Of a stretch of DNA of 64,000 nt, positions 1 to 8,151 are shown piece after piece. The translations under genes were made by a program, and so were the position numbers. Within the stretch, counting starts at the first letter, position 1, and each line of letters opens with the position of its first letter. The DNA is from Lachnospiraceae bacterium UBA7143. Lineage in GTDB: Bacteria; Bacillota; Clostridia; Lachnospirales; Lachnospiraceae. The stretch is taken from the NCBI GenBank assembly GCA_002491905.1, contig DKWV01000040.1, positions 11,993 to 75,992 of the forward strand. The letters are read 5' to 3'. The notes beneath the pieces are model-generated. The model was not told the DNA's origin. It saw only the letters and a program-made list of their open reading frames with translations, and did not search any database.

Positions 1-995
1 CCCAGAAGGTTTTCCAGAATAATACACAGATCTGGTCCAGCTACGAAAAGTTCGGCCGGCACATCGAGCTGGCATGTCATTCGGATACCCTCTGAGGAAG
101 CGGCAGCGTATTTGTAGTTGACCAGTGCGTCCAGAGCCAGATTCCCGGTCTCTGCTATGCCGTGCCTGTTCATACTGTTTTCTTCAAGCATTTTTTCGAT
201 TTCTCGCTTTGCTTCCGCGGTCTGTCCCGCCTCCAGCAGTGCGTCCAAAGCTACCAGACGGCCTTTTAGGTCATGGCGCAGGATGCGGGTTTGACGGTAA
301 GCTTCCTCACGCTCGGCAGCCTGTTTGACACAGAGACTGATTTCCTGCTCGTAAGCCTGATTTTGCCTTTCAATGAGTGCTTGGGCGCCAATTTTGTCAT
401 AAACATCAAAGATCACATAGTTGATCAGGACTATGAGAATGGAAAGAAGGTAAAAGAAAAATATCTTTCCACTGTGTAGGGTGATTGCATAAGCATAGTA
501 GGTGATAATCATGGAGGAAACGGGGACAAAAAAGAGCCTGATCCAGTACCGAAAAGAAAGCGGAACGGCGAGATCACGTCCCTTCCACCGTTTATACATC
601 TGGATAATGATGTACATGGCAATCGTGGAGAGAAGGTTTCCTGCCACGAAAGGGTCTTCCGTCAGGGCGGCAAGCAGGACGCTCTGTGTGACTACTTCGA
701 CCACCATCCGTGATGCATGATAGATGCAGGAGCGGAACAGGGCTGTCCTTAAGTCCCCACAGCCGTAGGCGAACAGGAGCACGGTAAGCAGGATGACGTT
801 GCCGGAGAGCGTAAGCAGGGGGTATCTTGAGCTGGAAAACATGACCAGGTATAGAAAGATGACATATGCTGCCCACGCAGTGTAGCGAAATGCTTTGTGG
901 CGTATGGCTTCCCGCCGGAAAGAGGATAAATAGATGTGGATGATGTGAATCCCAAAGAGCATCATCAGCGCATCAAGAAATAACTGTTCTTTCAT
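1..995 (-). CDS. AgrC-like GHKL sensor histidine kinase, C-terminus cut by window edge
   Basis: Membrane sensor kinase of a quorum-sensing type two-component system. The reading frame is open from an ATG at 995 to the window edge (about 331 residues). The N-terminal ~200 residues are hydrophobic with roughly six membrane segments. An AgrC-type H box (LRHDLKGRLVALDALLEAG) lies at about nt 245-300 with the phosphorylatable His, and the start of the N box (CIILENLLG) is at nt 1-30, so most of the ATPase domain is outside. Its ATG overlaps the stop of the response regulator (ATGA), so the two are translationally coupled. Kinase class is certain; the ligand, presumably a cyclic peptide, is inferred from the nearby AgrB gene. 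Confidence 0.85.
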   Translation of the reverse strand, partial: MKEQLFLDALMMLFGIHIIHIYLSSFRREAIRHKAFRYTAWAAYVIFLYLVMFSSSRYPLLTLSGNVILLTVLLFAYGCGDLRTALFRSCIYHASRMVVEVVTQSVLLAALTEDPFVAGNLLSTIAMYIIIQMYKRWKGRDLAVPLSFRYWIRLFFVPVSSMIITYYAYAITLHSGKIFFFYLLSILIVLINYVIFDVYDKIGAQALIERQNQAYEQEISLCVKQAAEREEAYRQTRILRHDLKGRLVALDALLEAGQTAEAKREIEKMLEENSMNRHGIAETGNLALDALVNYKYAAASSEGIRMTCQLDVPAELFVAGPDLCIILENLL

Positions 996-1747
996 TTTTC
1001 ATATCCTTTCATGCCCGCCAGCGCCGCAAACCTTGCCCTGGCTGCTTTCCGGCGGTCTTCACTGATCTGTATTCTCATGCCGTCCAGCAGTTCGATTTCT
1101 GTGGCGGCAATTGCCTTTATGTAGTCGAAGTTCACGAGAAAGGACTGGTGTACCCGCAGGAACCGTCCGTTTTTGGAAGAGACCTGTTTTTCCACTTCAT
1201 CTATTTTCCCATAGAACCGGTCTGGCAGAAGGTTGTTTTTTGATGCGCCCTGGTCTGAACGGTGGACGGATATGACCCGGCCGTTACTCTCAAAACAGGC
1301 AATCCGGTTATAGGGAATCCGGTGGCAGATTTTCTTGTAGAAAAAGGTAAAATAGCCGGTTTGCCTGCGGATTCTCTCGTATGCGGAGAAAAAGACCGTG
1401 CGGAATTCATCCTCCATGACCGGCTTTGACAGAAAACGAAAAGGTTCTGTGCAGAAAAGTTCCTTTAGATATTTCTCGTGGCCGGATATATAGACAATCA
1501 GTATCGGCAGTTCTTTTTCCCTCAAAGCCTGTGCAGTATGGATGCCGTTCATGGTTTCCATCTCAATGTCGAGGTAGATCAGGTCGAAGCACTTCTGCTG
1601 TTCCGTGACAGCCCGGATCAGGTCGGAACCGTCAGGATACACTTCACAGCAGACCTCCAGTTCCTGTTCGGCGGCAGTTTGGCGCAGGAGCTGTTCCACA
1701 TTCCAGGCAAAAGACTGGTCGTCATCGCATATGGCAACGTTAATCAT
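992..1747 (-). CDS. LytTR-family response regulator (AgrA/VirR type)
   Basis: Cytosolic transcription regulator of 251 residues. Residues 1-120 are a receiver domain: acidic DDD near the N-terminus, phospho-acceptor Asp in YLDIEMETMNG (about residue 59) and Lys in LSKPV. Residues ~140-245 are a LytTR DNA-binding domain (FLRVHQSFLVNFDYIKAI). The start has an AGGAGG site 9 nt upstream and a promoter at 1783-1812. It is followed with a 4-nt overlap by the sensor kinase. A second regulator at 2434-3195 is a close paralogue with a 65-bp stretch of identical DNA, pointing to a recent duplication. It probably activates target promoters after kinase signalling. Confidence 0.92.
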   Translation of the reverse strand: MINVAICDDDQSFAWNVEQLLRQTAAEQELEVCCEVYPDGSDLIRAVTEQQKCFDLIYLDIEMETMNGIHTAQALREKELPILIVYISGHEKYLKELFCTEPFRFLSKPVMEDEFRTVFFSAYERIRRQTGYFTFFYKKICHRIPYNRIACFESNGRVISVHRSDQGASKNNLLPDRFYGKIDEVEKQVSSKNGRFLRVHQSFLVNFDYIKAIAATEIELLDGMRIQISEDRRKAARARFAALAGMKGYEK

Positions 1748-1782
1748 TTTCGGATTCCTCCTGTGATATAACTATATTTATA

Positions 1783-1812
1783 AGTATAACTACATATTGT
1801 CGTATAAAGCAA
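1783..1812 (-). promoter_or_regulatory. SigA promoter of the regulator/kinase operon
   Basis: On the minus strand TTGCTT (1812-1807), an 18-nt spacer and TATACT (1788-1783). The predicted start is about 30 nt before the regulator ATG. The same 107-bp gap must also carry the agrB promoter; a TATAAT at about 1834-1839 on the plus strand has no good -35. Confidence 0.6.
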
Positions 1813-1919
1813 TGGGAAAATAAGCGGCATCATATAATATAACCGTTACCTGAATGGAAATTATGTGTTACAATTGGGATAATTACAGTGAAAATGTACG
1901 GACAGGGAATGAAAGGCTT

Positions 1920-2477
1920 ATGGAAAAAGCGGCGGAGAGGATAGTAAATATACTGGTCAGGGAGGAGATCATCAGCGGCTCCATGTCAGAAATTTATCAG
2001 TATGGTCTGGTAAGACTGTTTGAGATTGGCGGGGCGGTTGTTACAGGCTTTCTGATATGTCTTGGGATGGGAATGCTGAAAGAGGGAATTATCTTTTTCG
2101 CATTTTTTGTTCCCCTGCGGTCTTATCTCGGCGGACTTCATTTGAAGAAATACTGGCAGTGTTATATCATGTCGTGCCTGACCCTGTTTGCCGTGATGGC
2201 CATAACAAAATCCGTTTCCCTCGATATGCGTGTGTCCTCCGGAGTGATCGTGCTGGCTTCCATCGGAATCGGGCTGGAGGCAAAACGGGGGCAGGCGGAA
2301 GCGGAGAGTGGGAGATATGCATGGGTGGTCTGGGGCGTCCTGGCCATACTGTTGGCGGCAATGGCCCTCAGTCTGATGTGGAAAAAGGAGTCTGTCCTTG
2401 TCCTGCTGTGCTGTGTCACGGTGACCGTGCTTTTCAGTAAAGTGTGTGGACAGATTTTACATCTGCCAAAGCGCTGA
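1920..2477 (+). CDS. agrB: AgrB-like accessory gene regulator peptidase
   Basis: Membrane cysteine endopeptidase that in agr systems cuts and cyclises the AgrD autoinducer precursor. From the ATG at 1920 it is 185 residues, the usual AgrB length; an ATG at 1854 would add 22 poorly placed residues. Several hydrophobic segments are visible. The catalytic pair is present: His in RSYLGGLHLKKYWQC with Cys seven residues later, the same spacing as His77/Cys84 of Staphylococcus AgrB. I found no AgrD-like short ORF on either side. The gene runs divergently from the first regulator and its last 44 nt overlap the 3' end of the second, convergent one. Confidence 0.85.
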   Translation: MEKAAERIVNILVREEIISGSMSEIYQYGLVRLFEIGGAVVTGFLICLGMGMLKEGIIFFAFFVPLRSYLGGLHLKKYWQCYIMSCLTLFAVMAITKSVSLDMRVSSGVIVLASIGIGLEAKRGQAEAESGRYAWVVWGVLAILLAAMALSLMWKKESVLVLLCCVTVTVLFSKVCGQILHLPKR

Positions 2478-3195
2478 ACCTGGCCCGTACTGCTTTCCGG
2501 CGGTCTTCGCTGATCTGTATGATCCTGCCGTCCAGCATTTCGATCTCTGTGGCGGCGATTGCCTTTATGTAGTCGAAGTTCACGAGAAAGGACTGGTGTA
2601 CCCGCAGGAACCGTCCGTTTTGGGAGGCAACCTGCTGCTCCACCTCATTTATTTTCCCGTAGAACTGGCTCGGCAGGCAGGCTTTTTTAGGCACGCCCTG
2701 TTCCGAAAGGTGGATGGAAATGACTCTGCCGTTACTTTCAAAACAGGTAATTCGGTTAAAGGGAATCCGATGACTTGCCTTTCTGTAAGAAAAAGTAAAA
2801 TAGCCGGTCTGCCGGCTGATCCGCTCACAGGCGGAGGAAAAGATGGGGCCAAACTCATCTTCCGTTACCGGCTTTGACAGGAAACGGAAGGGTTCTGTGT
2901 AGAACAGTTCTTTTAGGTATTCCTCATGTCCCGACATATAGACGATCAGCGCAGGCAGTTCGTGTTCTCTTAAAGCCTGTGCGGCACGGATACCGTCCAT
3001 CGTTTCCATCTCTATATCAAGATAGATCAGGTCGAAGCACATCTGCTGTTCCGTGACGGCCCGGATCAGGGCGGAACCGTCAAAAAATACCTCACAGCTG
3101 ATATCCACTCCCTGCTCAGAGGCGGTCTTGTGCAGAAGCTGCTCTATGATCCCGGTCAGCGGTCTGTCGTCATCACATATGGCAATGTTAATCAT
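2434..3195 (-). CDS. Second LytTR response regulator, paralogue of 992-1747
   Basis: 253-residue receiver (residues 1-120, Asp in YLDIEMETMDG) plus LytTR domain. It is co-linear with the regulator at 992-1747 and most residues are identical; they diverge mainly in the last ten residues, where this copy runs into the agrB 3' end on the opposite strand. No kinase follows it, so it is an orphan that could be driven by the neighbouring kinase. It is preceded 36 nt upstream by the XRE gene and may share its transcript. A duplication that left agrB between the copies would explain the layout; this is inference. Confidence 0.9.
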   Translation of the reverse strand: MINIAICDDDRPLTGIIEQLLHKTASEQGVDISCEVFFDGSALIRAVTEQQMCFDLIYLDIEMETMDGIRAAQALREHELPALIVYMSGHEEYLKELFYTEPFRFLSKPVTEDEFGPIFSSACERISRQTGYFTFSYRKASHRIPFNRITCFESNGRVISIHLSEQGVPKKACLPSQFYGKINEVEQQVASQNGRFLRVHQSFLVNFDYIKAIAATEIEMLDGRIIQISEDRRKAVRARFSALADVKSVHTLY

Positions 3196-3231
3196 TCGTG
3201 GTTTCCTCGTGTTTTATACGGCGCTTTAACG

Positions 3232-3507
3232 CTATTTAAGCAGCTCGTCATACGTTGTATTAAGAAGGTCTTTTATCGCTTCCAGCTGATCAACCCGTAT
3301 ATGCTGTGTTCCCCGTTCAATCTTTACAAGACATTCTCTGGTTATCGAGGTACCCTGTAAGTCCAACAGACGGACAAGTTCTGTCTGGCCGATTCCTTTT
3401 TTGATTCGGATTTCCCTGATGTTTTTGCCAATGCTCCGATTTCTGCTCTGCTTTATCTTCTGTTCCAACAGTATCACCTCTTTTTGAACCGTTTCTAGTC
3501 CAGTCAT
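3232..3507 (-). CDS. XRE-family helix-turn-helix regulator
   Basis: 91 residues. After a charged ~25-residue N-terminal helix comes a lambda-repressor-like HTH (residues ~27-88: IGKNIREIRIKKGIGQTELV, then recognition-helix region and CLVKIERG). No effector domain is present, so it is likely a simple DNA-binding repressor or activator in the cytosol. It precedes the second LytTR regulator by 36 nt on the same strand, suggesting co-transcription and a role in controlling that regulator. A 20-bp inverted repeat at 3568-3587 upstream is a candidate autoregulatory site. Confidence 0.85.
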   Translation of the reverse strand: MTGLETVQKEVILLEQKIKQSRNRSIGKNIREIRIKKGIGQTELVRLLDLQGTSITRECLVKIERGTQHIRVDQLEAIKDLLNTTYDELLK

Positions 3508-3567
3508 GATTTTATTTTATGGATAAACTGGAAAATGATGGGACTGATATGAGTTCTGTAAACAAAA

Positions 3568-3587
3568 TGTAGAATAACACATCTACA
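3568..3587. promoter_or_regulatory. Inverted repeat, candidate operator
   Basis: Perfect 6-bp arms TGTAGA and TCTACA separated by 8 nt, in the divergent gap between the XRE gene and the Y-family polymerase. The position fits an operator for the XRE protein; no direct support. Confidence 0.4.
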
Positions 3588-3638
3588 GTTGTTGGAATGG
3601 TTGTATTATGCCCGGAAAAATCCGGTCAATATTTTATC

Positions 3639-3667
3639 TTTACACAAGAACATATGTTTGATAAGAT
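3639..3667 (+). promoter_or_regulatory. Promoter with embedded LexA (SOS) box for the Y-family polymerase
   Basis: TTTACA, 17-nt spacer, TAAGAT. The spacer contains GAACATATGTTTG (3648-3660), which matches the Gram-positive LexA box GAAC-N4-GTTC with one change. A LexA dimer here would block RNA polymerase, so the downstream translesion polymerase is probably DNA-damage inducible. Confidence 0.65.
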
Positions 3668-3694
3668 GGTATTACATTCATCGGCAGGGAGGAG

Positions 3695-4951
3695 GTGAGG
3701 GGAACGGAAAGCAGATATGTGTTCCATATAGACGTCAACAGCGCTTTTTTATCCTGGACTGCGGCATACCGGGTGAATGTGCTGGGCGAAAAGGAAGATA
3801 TCAGGCGGATACCGAGCATTGTGGGCGGGGATCAGGAGAAACGTCATGGGATTGTTCTTGCGAAAAGTACTCCGGCTAAGAAATACGGCATTCAGACAGG
3901 CGAACCCATTGTGGCGGCGCAGAGAAAATGTCCCGGGCTGGTGATTGTGCCCCCGGATTATGGGTTATATGTCAGGTCGTCCCGGGCTTTTATGAAGATA
4001 CTGCAGGAGTACAGCGACAATGTGATCCAGTACAGCATTGACGAGGCGTGGGTGGTGTTTGAAGGGTTTGAGAAGCTGTACGGGCGTGACCGGATGGTGA
4101 ATATGGCCTATGAACTGAAGGACAGGATCAGGGAGGAACTGGGCTTTACCGTGAACGTCGGTATTTCCACAAATTTCCTGCTGTCCAAGATGGCGGGGGA
4201 TTTCTCCAAGCCCGATAAGGTGCACACCCTTTTCCCGGAAGAGATAGAACAGAAAATGTGGCCGCTCCCTGTCTCCGACCTGTTTCTGGCGGGGCGGGCT
4301 ACGGTGGAAAAACTGCATGGTTTAGGCATACGGACGATAGGGGAACTGGCGCAGGCGGACGAGGGGATGATCCGGGCCCACTTAAAAAAGCACGGGGAGA
4401 CAATCCAGGGGTTTGCCAGAGGCGGCGACCTGGAACCGGCGATGGTTTCCCATGAGGCTAATAAAGGTTACGGGAACAGCATGACGGCGCCAGTGGATAT
4501 CGTGACGGAGGAATACGCGAGGCACCTGCTGCTTTCCTTAAGCGAGACGGTGGGGACGAGGCTCAGGAGCGACGGTGTGATGATCGCTGTGGTCAGCGTA
4601 CATCTGACAACCTGTGAGTTTAAGCGGATGAATAAACAGATGCAGCTGGATTCTCCAACGAATATCACGGAGGAGATCTATGAGGCGGCCTGTCGGCTTT
4701 TTGACAGACTGTGGGATAAAAAGACGCCGCTGCGGCAGTTGGGAGTGCATACGACGGGGGTGCAGGAGAATGCCGTGCGGCAGTACAGTATTTTTGATCT
4801 GGGGAAGAGTGACAGACTGGAAAAACTGGACAGGGCGGTGGATCAGATTCGCGGGAAATACGGGGAGGATGCCATTTTCCGGGCCAGCTTTTTAAAAGGA
4901 AACGTATCCCATATGGGCGGCGGACTGAATAGGGAGAAGCGCAGCAGATGA
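3695..4951 (+). CDS. dinB: Y-family DNA polymerase (Pol IV/UmuC type)
   Basis: Translesion DNA polymerase of 418 residues. Palm-domain catalytic motifs are intact: YVFHIDVNSAF near the N-terminus (first metal-binding Asp) and YSIDEAWVVF at about residue 110 (SIDE motif with the second Asp-Glu pair). A helix-hairpin-helix thumb region (LHGLGIRTIGELAQA) follows and then a little-finger domain. Start chosen: GTG at 3695 directly behind GGGAGGAG; no ATG in frame is better placed. A LexA-type box sits in the promoter. The following small gene at 5028 may be co-transcribed. Pol IV versus a Firmicutes UvrX/UmuC subclass cannot be settled by eye. Confidence 0.9.
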   Translation: MRGTESRYVFHIDVNSAFLSWTAAYRVNVLGEKEDIRRIPSIVGGDQEKRHGIVLAKSTPAKKYGIQTGEPIVAAQRKCPGLVIVPPDYGLYVRSSRAFMKILQEYSDNVIQYSIDEAWVVFEGFEKLYGRDRMVNMAYELKDRIREELGFTVNVGISTNFLLSKMAGDFSKPDKVHTLFPEEIEQKMWPLPVSDLFLAGRATVEKLHGLGIRTIGELAQADEGMIRAHLKKHGETIQGFARGGDLEPAMVSHEANKGYGNSMTAPVDIVTEEYARHLLLSLSETVGTRLRSDGVMIAVVSVHLTTCEFKRMNKQMQLDSPTNITEEIYEAACRLFDRLWDKKTPLRQLGVHTTGVQENAVRQYSIFDLGKSDRLEKLDRAVDQIRGKYGEDAIFRASFLKGNVSHMGGGLNREKRSR

Positions 4952-5027
4952 GCCTGTCATAGAATGGAGTCGAAATTTTACGCCGCATATGGTAATATTA
5001 GTATCAACAGCGATAGGAGACAGTGCA

Positions 5028-5330
5028 ATGCTTGACAAACAAACCTTTCACCCCCTGAATTACATCAAAAAGGAAGAATACTCCGGCAGCATGGAGGGGA
5101 TGCGCTATCTTTTAAAAAGGGTAAACAGCGGCGGGGAGGACGTGATCCGCGTGACTGTCTGGCCGGAGCCGCTCGGGATTTTCCGTACCCCGGAAGAGAA
5201 TAAAACCTCGACCGAGGTGCCTCTCACTGCGGAGGGCGTGGAGCAGGCGGCGGACTGGATCAACGGGCAGTATGAGGCGAGAAAGGATTACTGGCTGGAG
5301 AACTTACATAAGCCGTGGACGGAGGTGTGA
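5028..5330 (+). CDS. Conserved hypothetical protein downstream of the Y-family polymerase
   Basis: 100 residues starting at the ATG preceded by TAGGAGA; an upstream in-frame start at 4989 has no ribosome site. No signal peptide or membrane segment. The sequence is mixed alpha/beta with a WPEPLGIFRTPEE segment and an aromatic C-terminus (KDYWLENLHKPW). It follows the polymerase by 76 nt and may be an SOS-linked partner, but I do not recognise the family. Confidence 0.7.
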   Translation: MLDKQTFHPLNYIKKEEYSGSMEGMRYLLKRVNSGGEDVIRVTVWPEPLGIFRTPEENKTSTEVPLTAEGVEQAADWINGQYEARKDYWLENLHKPWTEV

Positions 5331-5386
5331 TTTTCCACAAGATTTACATAAATATTTGGTCATATTGTCAAAAATGTAGAAAAATC

Positions 5387-5416
5387 TTGCATTTTAGCTG
5401 AAATACGTTATATAAT
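5387..5416 (+). promoter_or_regulatory. SigA promoter for the 5482 gene
   Basis: TTGCAT, 18-nt spacer, TATAAT, about 65 nt before the start codon. Confidence 0.65.
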
Positions 5417-5481
5417 GTGTAAAGACAGTTGACATAAAGCTGATCGCGGCGTAAGAGAATGAGGGGCTTGGAGGTAGCGAT

Positions 5482-5757
5482 ATGGCAGCGTTGAATTTGA
5501 ACGCACTATTTTTTAATCACGAGATATCTTTCTGTAAAGTATACAATGCGGAGAGTAAGGATAAGCTGGAAAAGCTTTTGGTTTCCAACCGCATTTCCTT
5601 TTTTGTGGAGTGGCCGGAGCAGAATTTTCTGGAGCGCTTTCTGGGGACTTTGGGCAGCAGGCAGGAAGTGTTTACCATACACATCAACGAGGCGGACACG
5701 ACCCGCGCCAGAGATCTGGCGGCGGGAATAGAGAGTGTGCAGATCGCGTCTGCGTAA
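5482..5757 (+). CDS. Small hypothetical cytosolic protein
   Basis: 91 residues, with a GGAGG site 7 nt before the ATG and its own promoter, so it is very probably expressed. Sequence is soluble and compact (SFFVEWPEQNFLERFLGTL, then FTIHINEAD), suggesting a small alpha/beta fold. No motif I can assign. It ends 36 nt before a GC-rich hairpin and the rRNA methyltransferase gene. Confidence 0.7.
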   Translation: MAALNLNALFFNHEISFCKVYNAESKDKLEKLLVSNRISFFVEWPEQNFLERFLGTLGSRQEVFTIHINEADTTRARDLAAGIESVQIASA

Positions 5758-5792
5758 GCGGGTTGTTATAAATGCTAAGGATATGATAGAAT

Positions 5793-5816
5793 GACCCTGG
5801 GAGGTTTCCCGGGGTC
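5793..5816 (+). terminator. GC-rich hairpin between 5757 and rlmCD
   Basis: GACCCTGGGA pairs with TCCCGGGGTC (10 bp, one G-U). No T tract follows, so it may be a weak terminator or a leader hairpin; TTGTTA-18-TAGAAT just upstream (5763-5792) could be the rlmCD promoter. Confidence 0.4.
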
Positions 5817-5840
5817 TTACTATGTGGAGAGAAATCAGGA

Positions 5841-7016
5841 ATGGAAAATAAGAAAAAACAGAGTCTTTGTCCGGCTTCCACGAAATGCGGGGGCTGCCAG
5901 TTTGTGGACATGCCCTACAAAGAGCAGTTAAAGAGAAAGCAGAAACGGACGGAGCAGCTTTTAAAACAATTTGGGAAGGTGAGACCGATCGTCGGCATGG
6001 CGGAGCCTGCCCACTACCGCAATAAAGTGCATGCGGTTTTTGCTTTTCAGAAAGGCAGGGGAATTGTTTCCGGGATTTATCAGGAAAAAAGTCACCGGGT
6101 GGTGCCTGTGGAGAACTGTCTTTTAGAGAATCAGAAAGCGGGGGAGATTATTCAGTCTGTGCGGGAACTGGCAAAATCTTTCAAGATAAAGGCATATGAC
6201 GAGGACAGCGGGTATGGGCTGCTGCGCCATGTGCTTGTCCGTGTGGGACATGCCACCGGGGAAATCATGGTGGTGCTTGTGCTTGGATCACCGATTCTTC
6301 CTTCTAAGAAAAACTTCGTGAATGAGTTATGTAAACTTCACCCGGAGATTACCACGATTCTGGTCAATGTGAATAACAAGCGGACCAGCATGGTGCTGGG
6401 GGAAAGGGAACAGGTGATTTACGGCAAGGGTTATATTGAGGATGAGCTCTGCGGCAGACGGTTTAAGATATCCGCAAAATCCTTCTATCAGGTGAATTCC
6501 GTGCAGACGGAGGCACTTTACGCAAAGGCGGTTGAGTACGCGCAGCTTACGGGGAAAGAAACGGTGGTGGATGCCTACTGCGGCATCGGCACCATAGCTC
6601 TGGCGGTGGCGGGAGAGGCAGGCCGGGTCATCGGTGTGGAGCTGAATAAAGATGCGGTGCGGGATGCGGTCACAAACGCCAGGATCAACCAGATTAAAAA
6701 CGCAGACTTTTACCAGAACGATGCCGGCAGGTTTTTGACGCAGATGGCTGAGGCGGAGGAGAAGGTGGACGTGGTGTTTATGGATCCGCCCAGAAGCGGC
6801 AGCACGGAGGAATTTCTGGATGCGCTGATCCGCATCCGCCCGGAGCGGGTGGTCTATATTTCCTGTGAGCCGGAGACACTGGCGAGGGATTTAAAATATC
6901 TGACGGAAAAGAGCAGTTACAGGGTGCAGGAGATTACGCCAGTGGATATGTTTCCGTTTACGGGGAATGTAGAGGTAATAACAAAGATACAGTTTGTGGA
7001 AAAGGGAAGAAAGTGA
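5841..7016 (+). CDS. rlmCD: 23S rRNA (uracil-C5)-methyltransferase, RlmCD/RumA family
   Basis: Transfers methyl from SAM to C5 of uridine in 23S rRNA (Firmicutes RlmCD modifies U747 and U1939). 391 residues. The N-terminal cysteines of the Fe-S cluster are seen in LCPASTKCGGCQF (residues ~9-20), with a further Cys in ENCLLE. FYQVN and the SAM loop DAYCGIGTIAL follow, then MDPPRSG and the catalytic nucleophile Cys in YISCEPETLARDL near residue 345. No TRAM domain precedes it. Soluble, acts on nascent large subunit. All family motifs are intact. Confidence 0.93.
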   Translation: MENKKKQSLCPASTKCGGCQFVDMPYKEQLKRKQKRTEQLLKQFGKVRPIVGMAEPAHYRNKVHAVFAFQKGRGIVSGIYQEKSHRVVPVENCLLENQKAGEIIQSVRELAKSFKIKAYDEDSGYGLLRHVLVRVGHATGEIMVVLVLGSPILPSKKNFVNELCKLHPEITTILVNVNNKRTSMVLGEREQVIYGKGYIEDELCGRRFKISAKSFYQVNSVQTEALYAKAVEYAQLTGKETVVDAYCGIGTIALAVAGEAGRVIGVELNKDAVRDAVTNARINQIKNADFYQNDAGRFLTQMAEAEEKVDVVFMDPPRSGSTEEFLDALIRIRPERVVYISCEPETLARDLKYLTEKSSYRVQEITPVDMFPFTGNVEVITKIQFVEKGRK

Positions 7017-7070
7017 CGGACTAAACCATCAGATGTCATGGCTCGGGAGCAATAATGGAGAAAAGCGCAT

Positions 7071-8138
7071 ATGGAAATGAATGTGAACATGATTCTGATG
7101 TGTTTTATTGCCGTTGGTGCGATATTGGGCGGAGCGGATAAGATTCTGGGAAATCGATTCGGGCTTGGGCAGAAATTTGACGACGGATTTCTACTGATGG
7201 GATCTATGGCGCTCTCCATGACCGGTATCATTTGTCTTGCACCAATGTTATCTGCCCTGCTGGGGAATGTGATTTGTCCGGTCTTTTCTGCCGTTGGAAT
7301 TGATCCTGCTATGTTTGGCTGTGTTCTGGCTATTGACATGGGCGGTTACCAACTGGCTATGGAGCTGGCTCAGGATTTGGAAATCGGACGTTTTTCCGGT
7401 ATCATTGTGTCTTCTATGTTTGGCTGTACACTGGTGTTTACCATTCCGGTGGGGATGAGTGTCTTGCCGGAAGAGGATCGGCCGTTCTTTTTAAAGGGAC
7501 TTTTGGCAGGATTGATTTCTCTGCCTGCTGGCCTCTTTGCTGGAGGCCTGTTTCAGGGGCTGTCATTTGTAACAATCCTACATCAGTGTCTTCCTATTTT
7601 CCTTGTATCCGCCGTTCTGCTTATGGGGCTGATCTGTTTCCCTGACAGGACAATCCGATTGTTTTCAGGCTTTGCCCGGCTGATTCAGGTAATAGCAACT
7701 GTCGGCCTTATGATTGCTGCCGTACAGTATATCACAGGAGTCACTGTTTTGCCCAACCTTGCATCTCTTGATGATGCGTTGGAAATCGTGGGTTCTATCG
7801 CTATAGTTATGCTGGGCAGCTTACCGTTGGCGGAGCTGATACGCAGATGCCTGGCCGGACCGTTTCGGTGGATCAGCAGTAAGACCGGTATAAATGATGC
7901 CAGTACTACGGGGATTATTGTCGGCACTATTACAGTCATGCCGGCATTGGCGATGGTACGGGATATGGATCCGCGTGGAAAGGTTTTGTGTGGAGCCTTT
8001 CTGGTCTGCGGTGCGTCTGCTTTCGCGGCTCATATGGGCTTTGCTTTCGGCACCCAGCCTGATTTGATTCTGCCTCTGTTGGGTGGAAAGTTTGCGGGCG
8101 CCATACTGGGTCTGGTTATTGCAATGAGAATGACATAG
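7071..8138 (+). CDS. eutH: EutH-type ethanolamine transporter
   Basis: Inner-membrane protein of 355 residues, hydrophobic throughout with about ten membrane segments. It carries the EutH signatures GGADKILGNRFGLGQKFDDGF near the N-terminus and AIDMGGYQLAMELAQ at about residue 88. EutH imports ethanolamine for the eut pathway. Here it is an orphan: no eutABC ammonia-lyase, reactivase or microcompartment gene is near. It follows rlmCD by 54 nt and precedes a carboxypeptidase by 13 nt. Base composition is slightly more A/T-rich than its neighbours. The role may be scavenging for phospholipid or for an eut operon elsewhere. Confidence 0.9.
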   Translation: MEMNVNMILMCFIAVGAILGGADKILGNRFGLGQKFDDGFLLMGSMALSMTGIICLAPMLSALLGNVICPVFSAVGIDPAMFGCVLAIDMGGYQLAMELAQDLEIGRFSGIIVSSMFGCTLVFTIPVGMSVLPEEDRPFFLKGLLAGLISLPAGLFAGGLFQGLSFVTILHQCLPIFLVSAVLLMGLICFPDRTIRLFSGFARLIQVIATVGLMIAAVQYITGVTVLPNLASLDDALEIVGSIAIVMLGSLPLAELIRRCLAGPFRWISSKTGINDASTTGIIVGTITVMPALAMVRDMDPRGKVLCGAFLVCGASAFAAHMGFAFGTQPDLILPLLGGKFAGAILGLVIAMRMT

Positions 8139-8151
8139 TTGGAGGTTGATG

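Noticed and set aside
1748..1919. Search for an AgrD precursor between the regulator and agrB
   Set aside because: No short ORF with amphipathic leader, small core with Cys and acidic tail in any plus frame.
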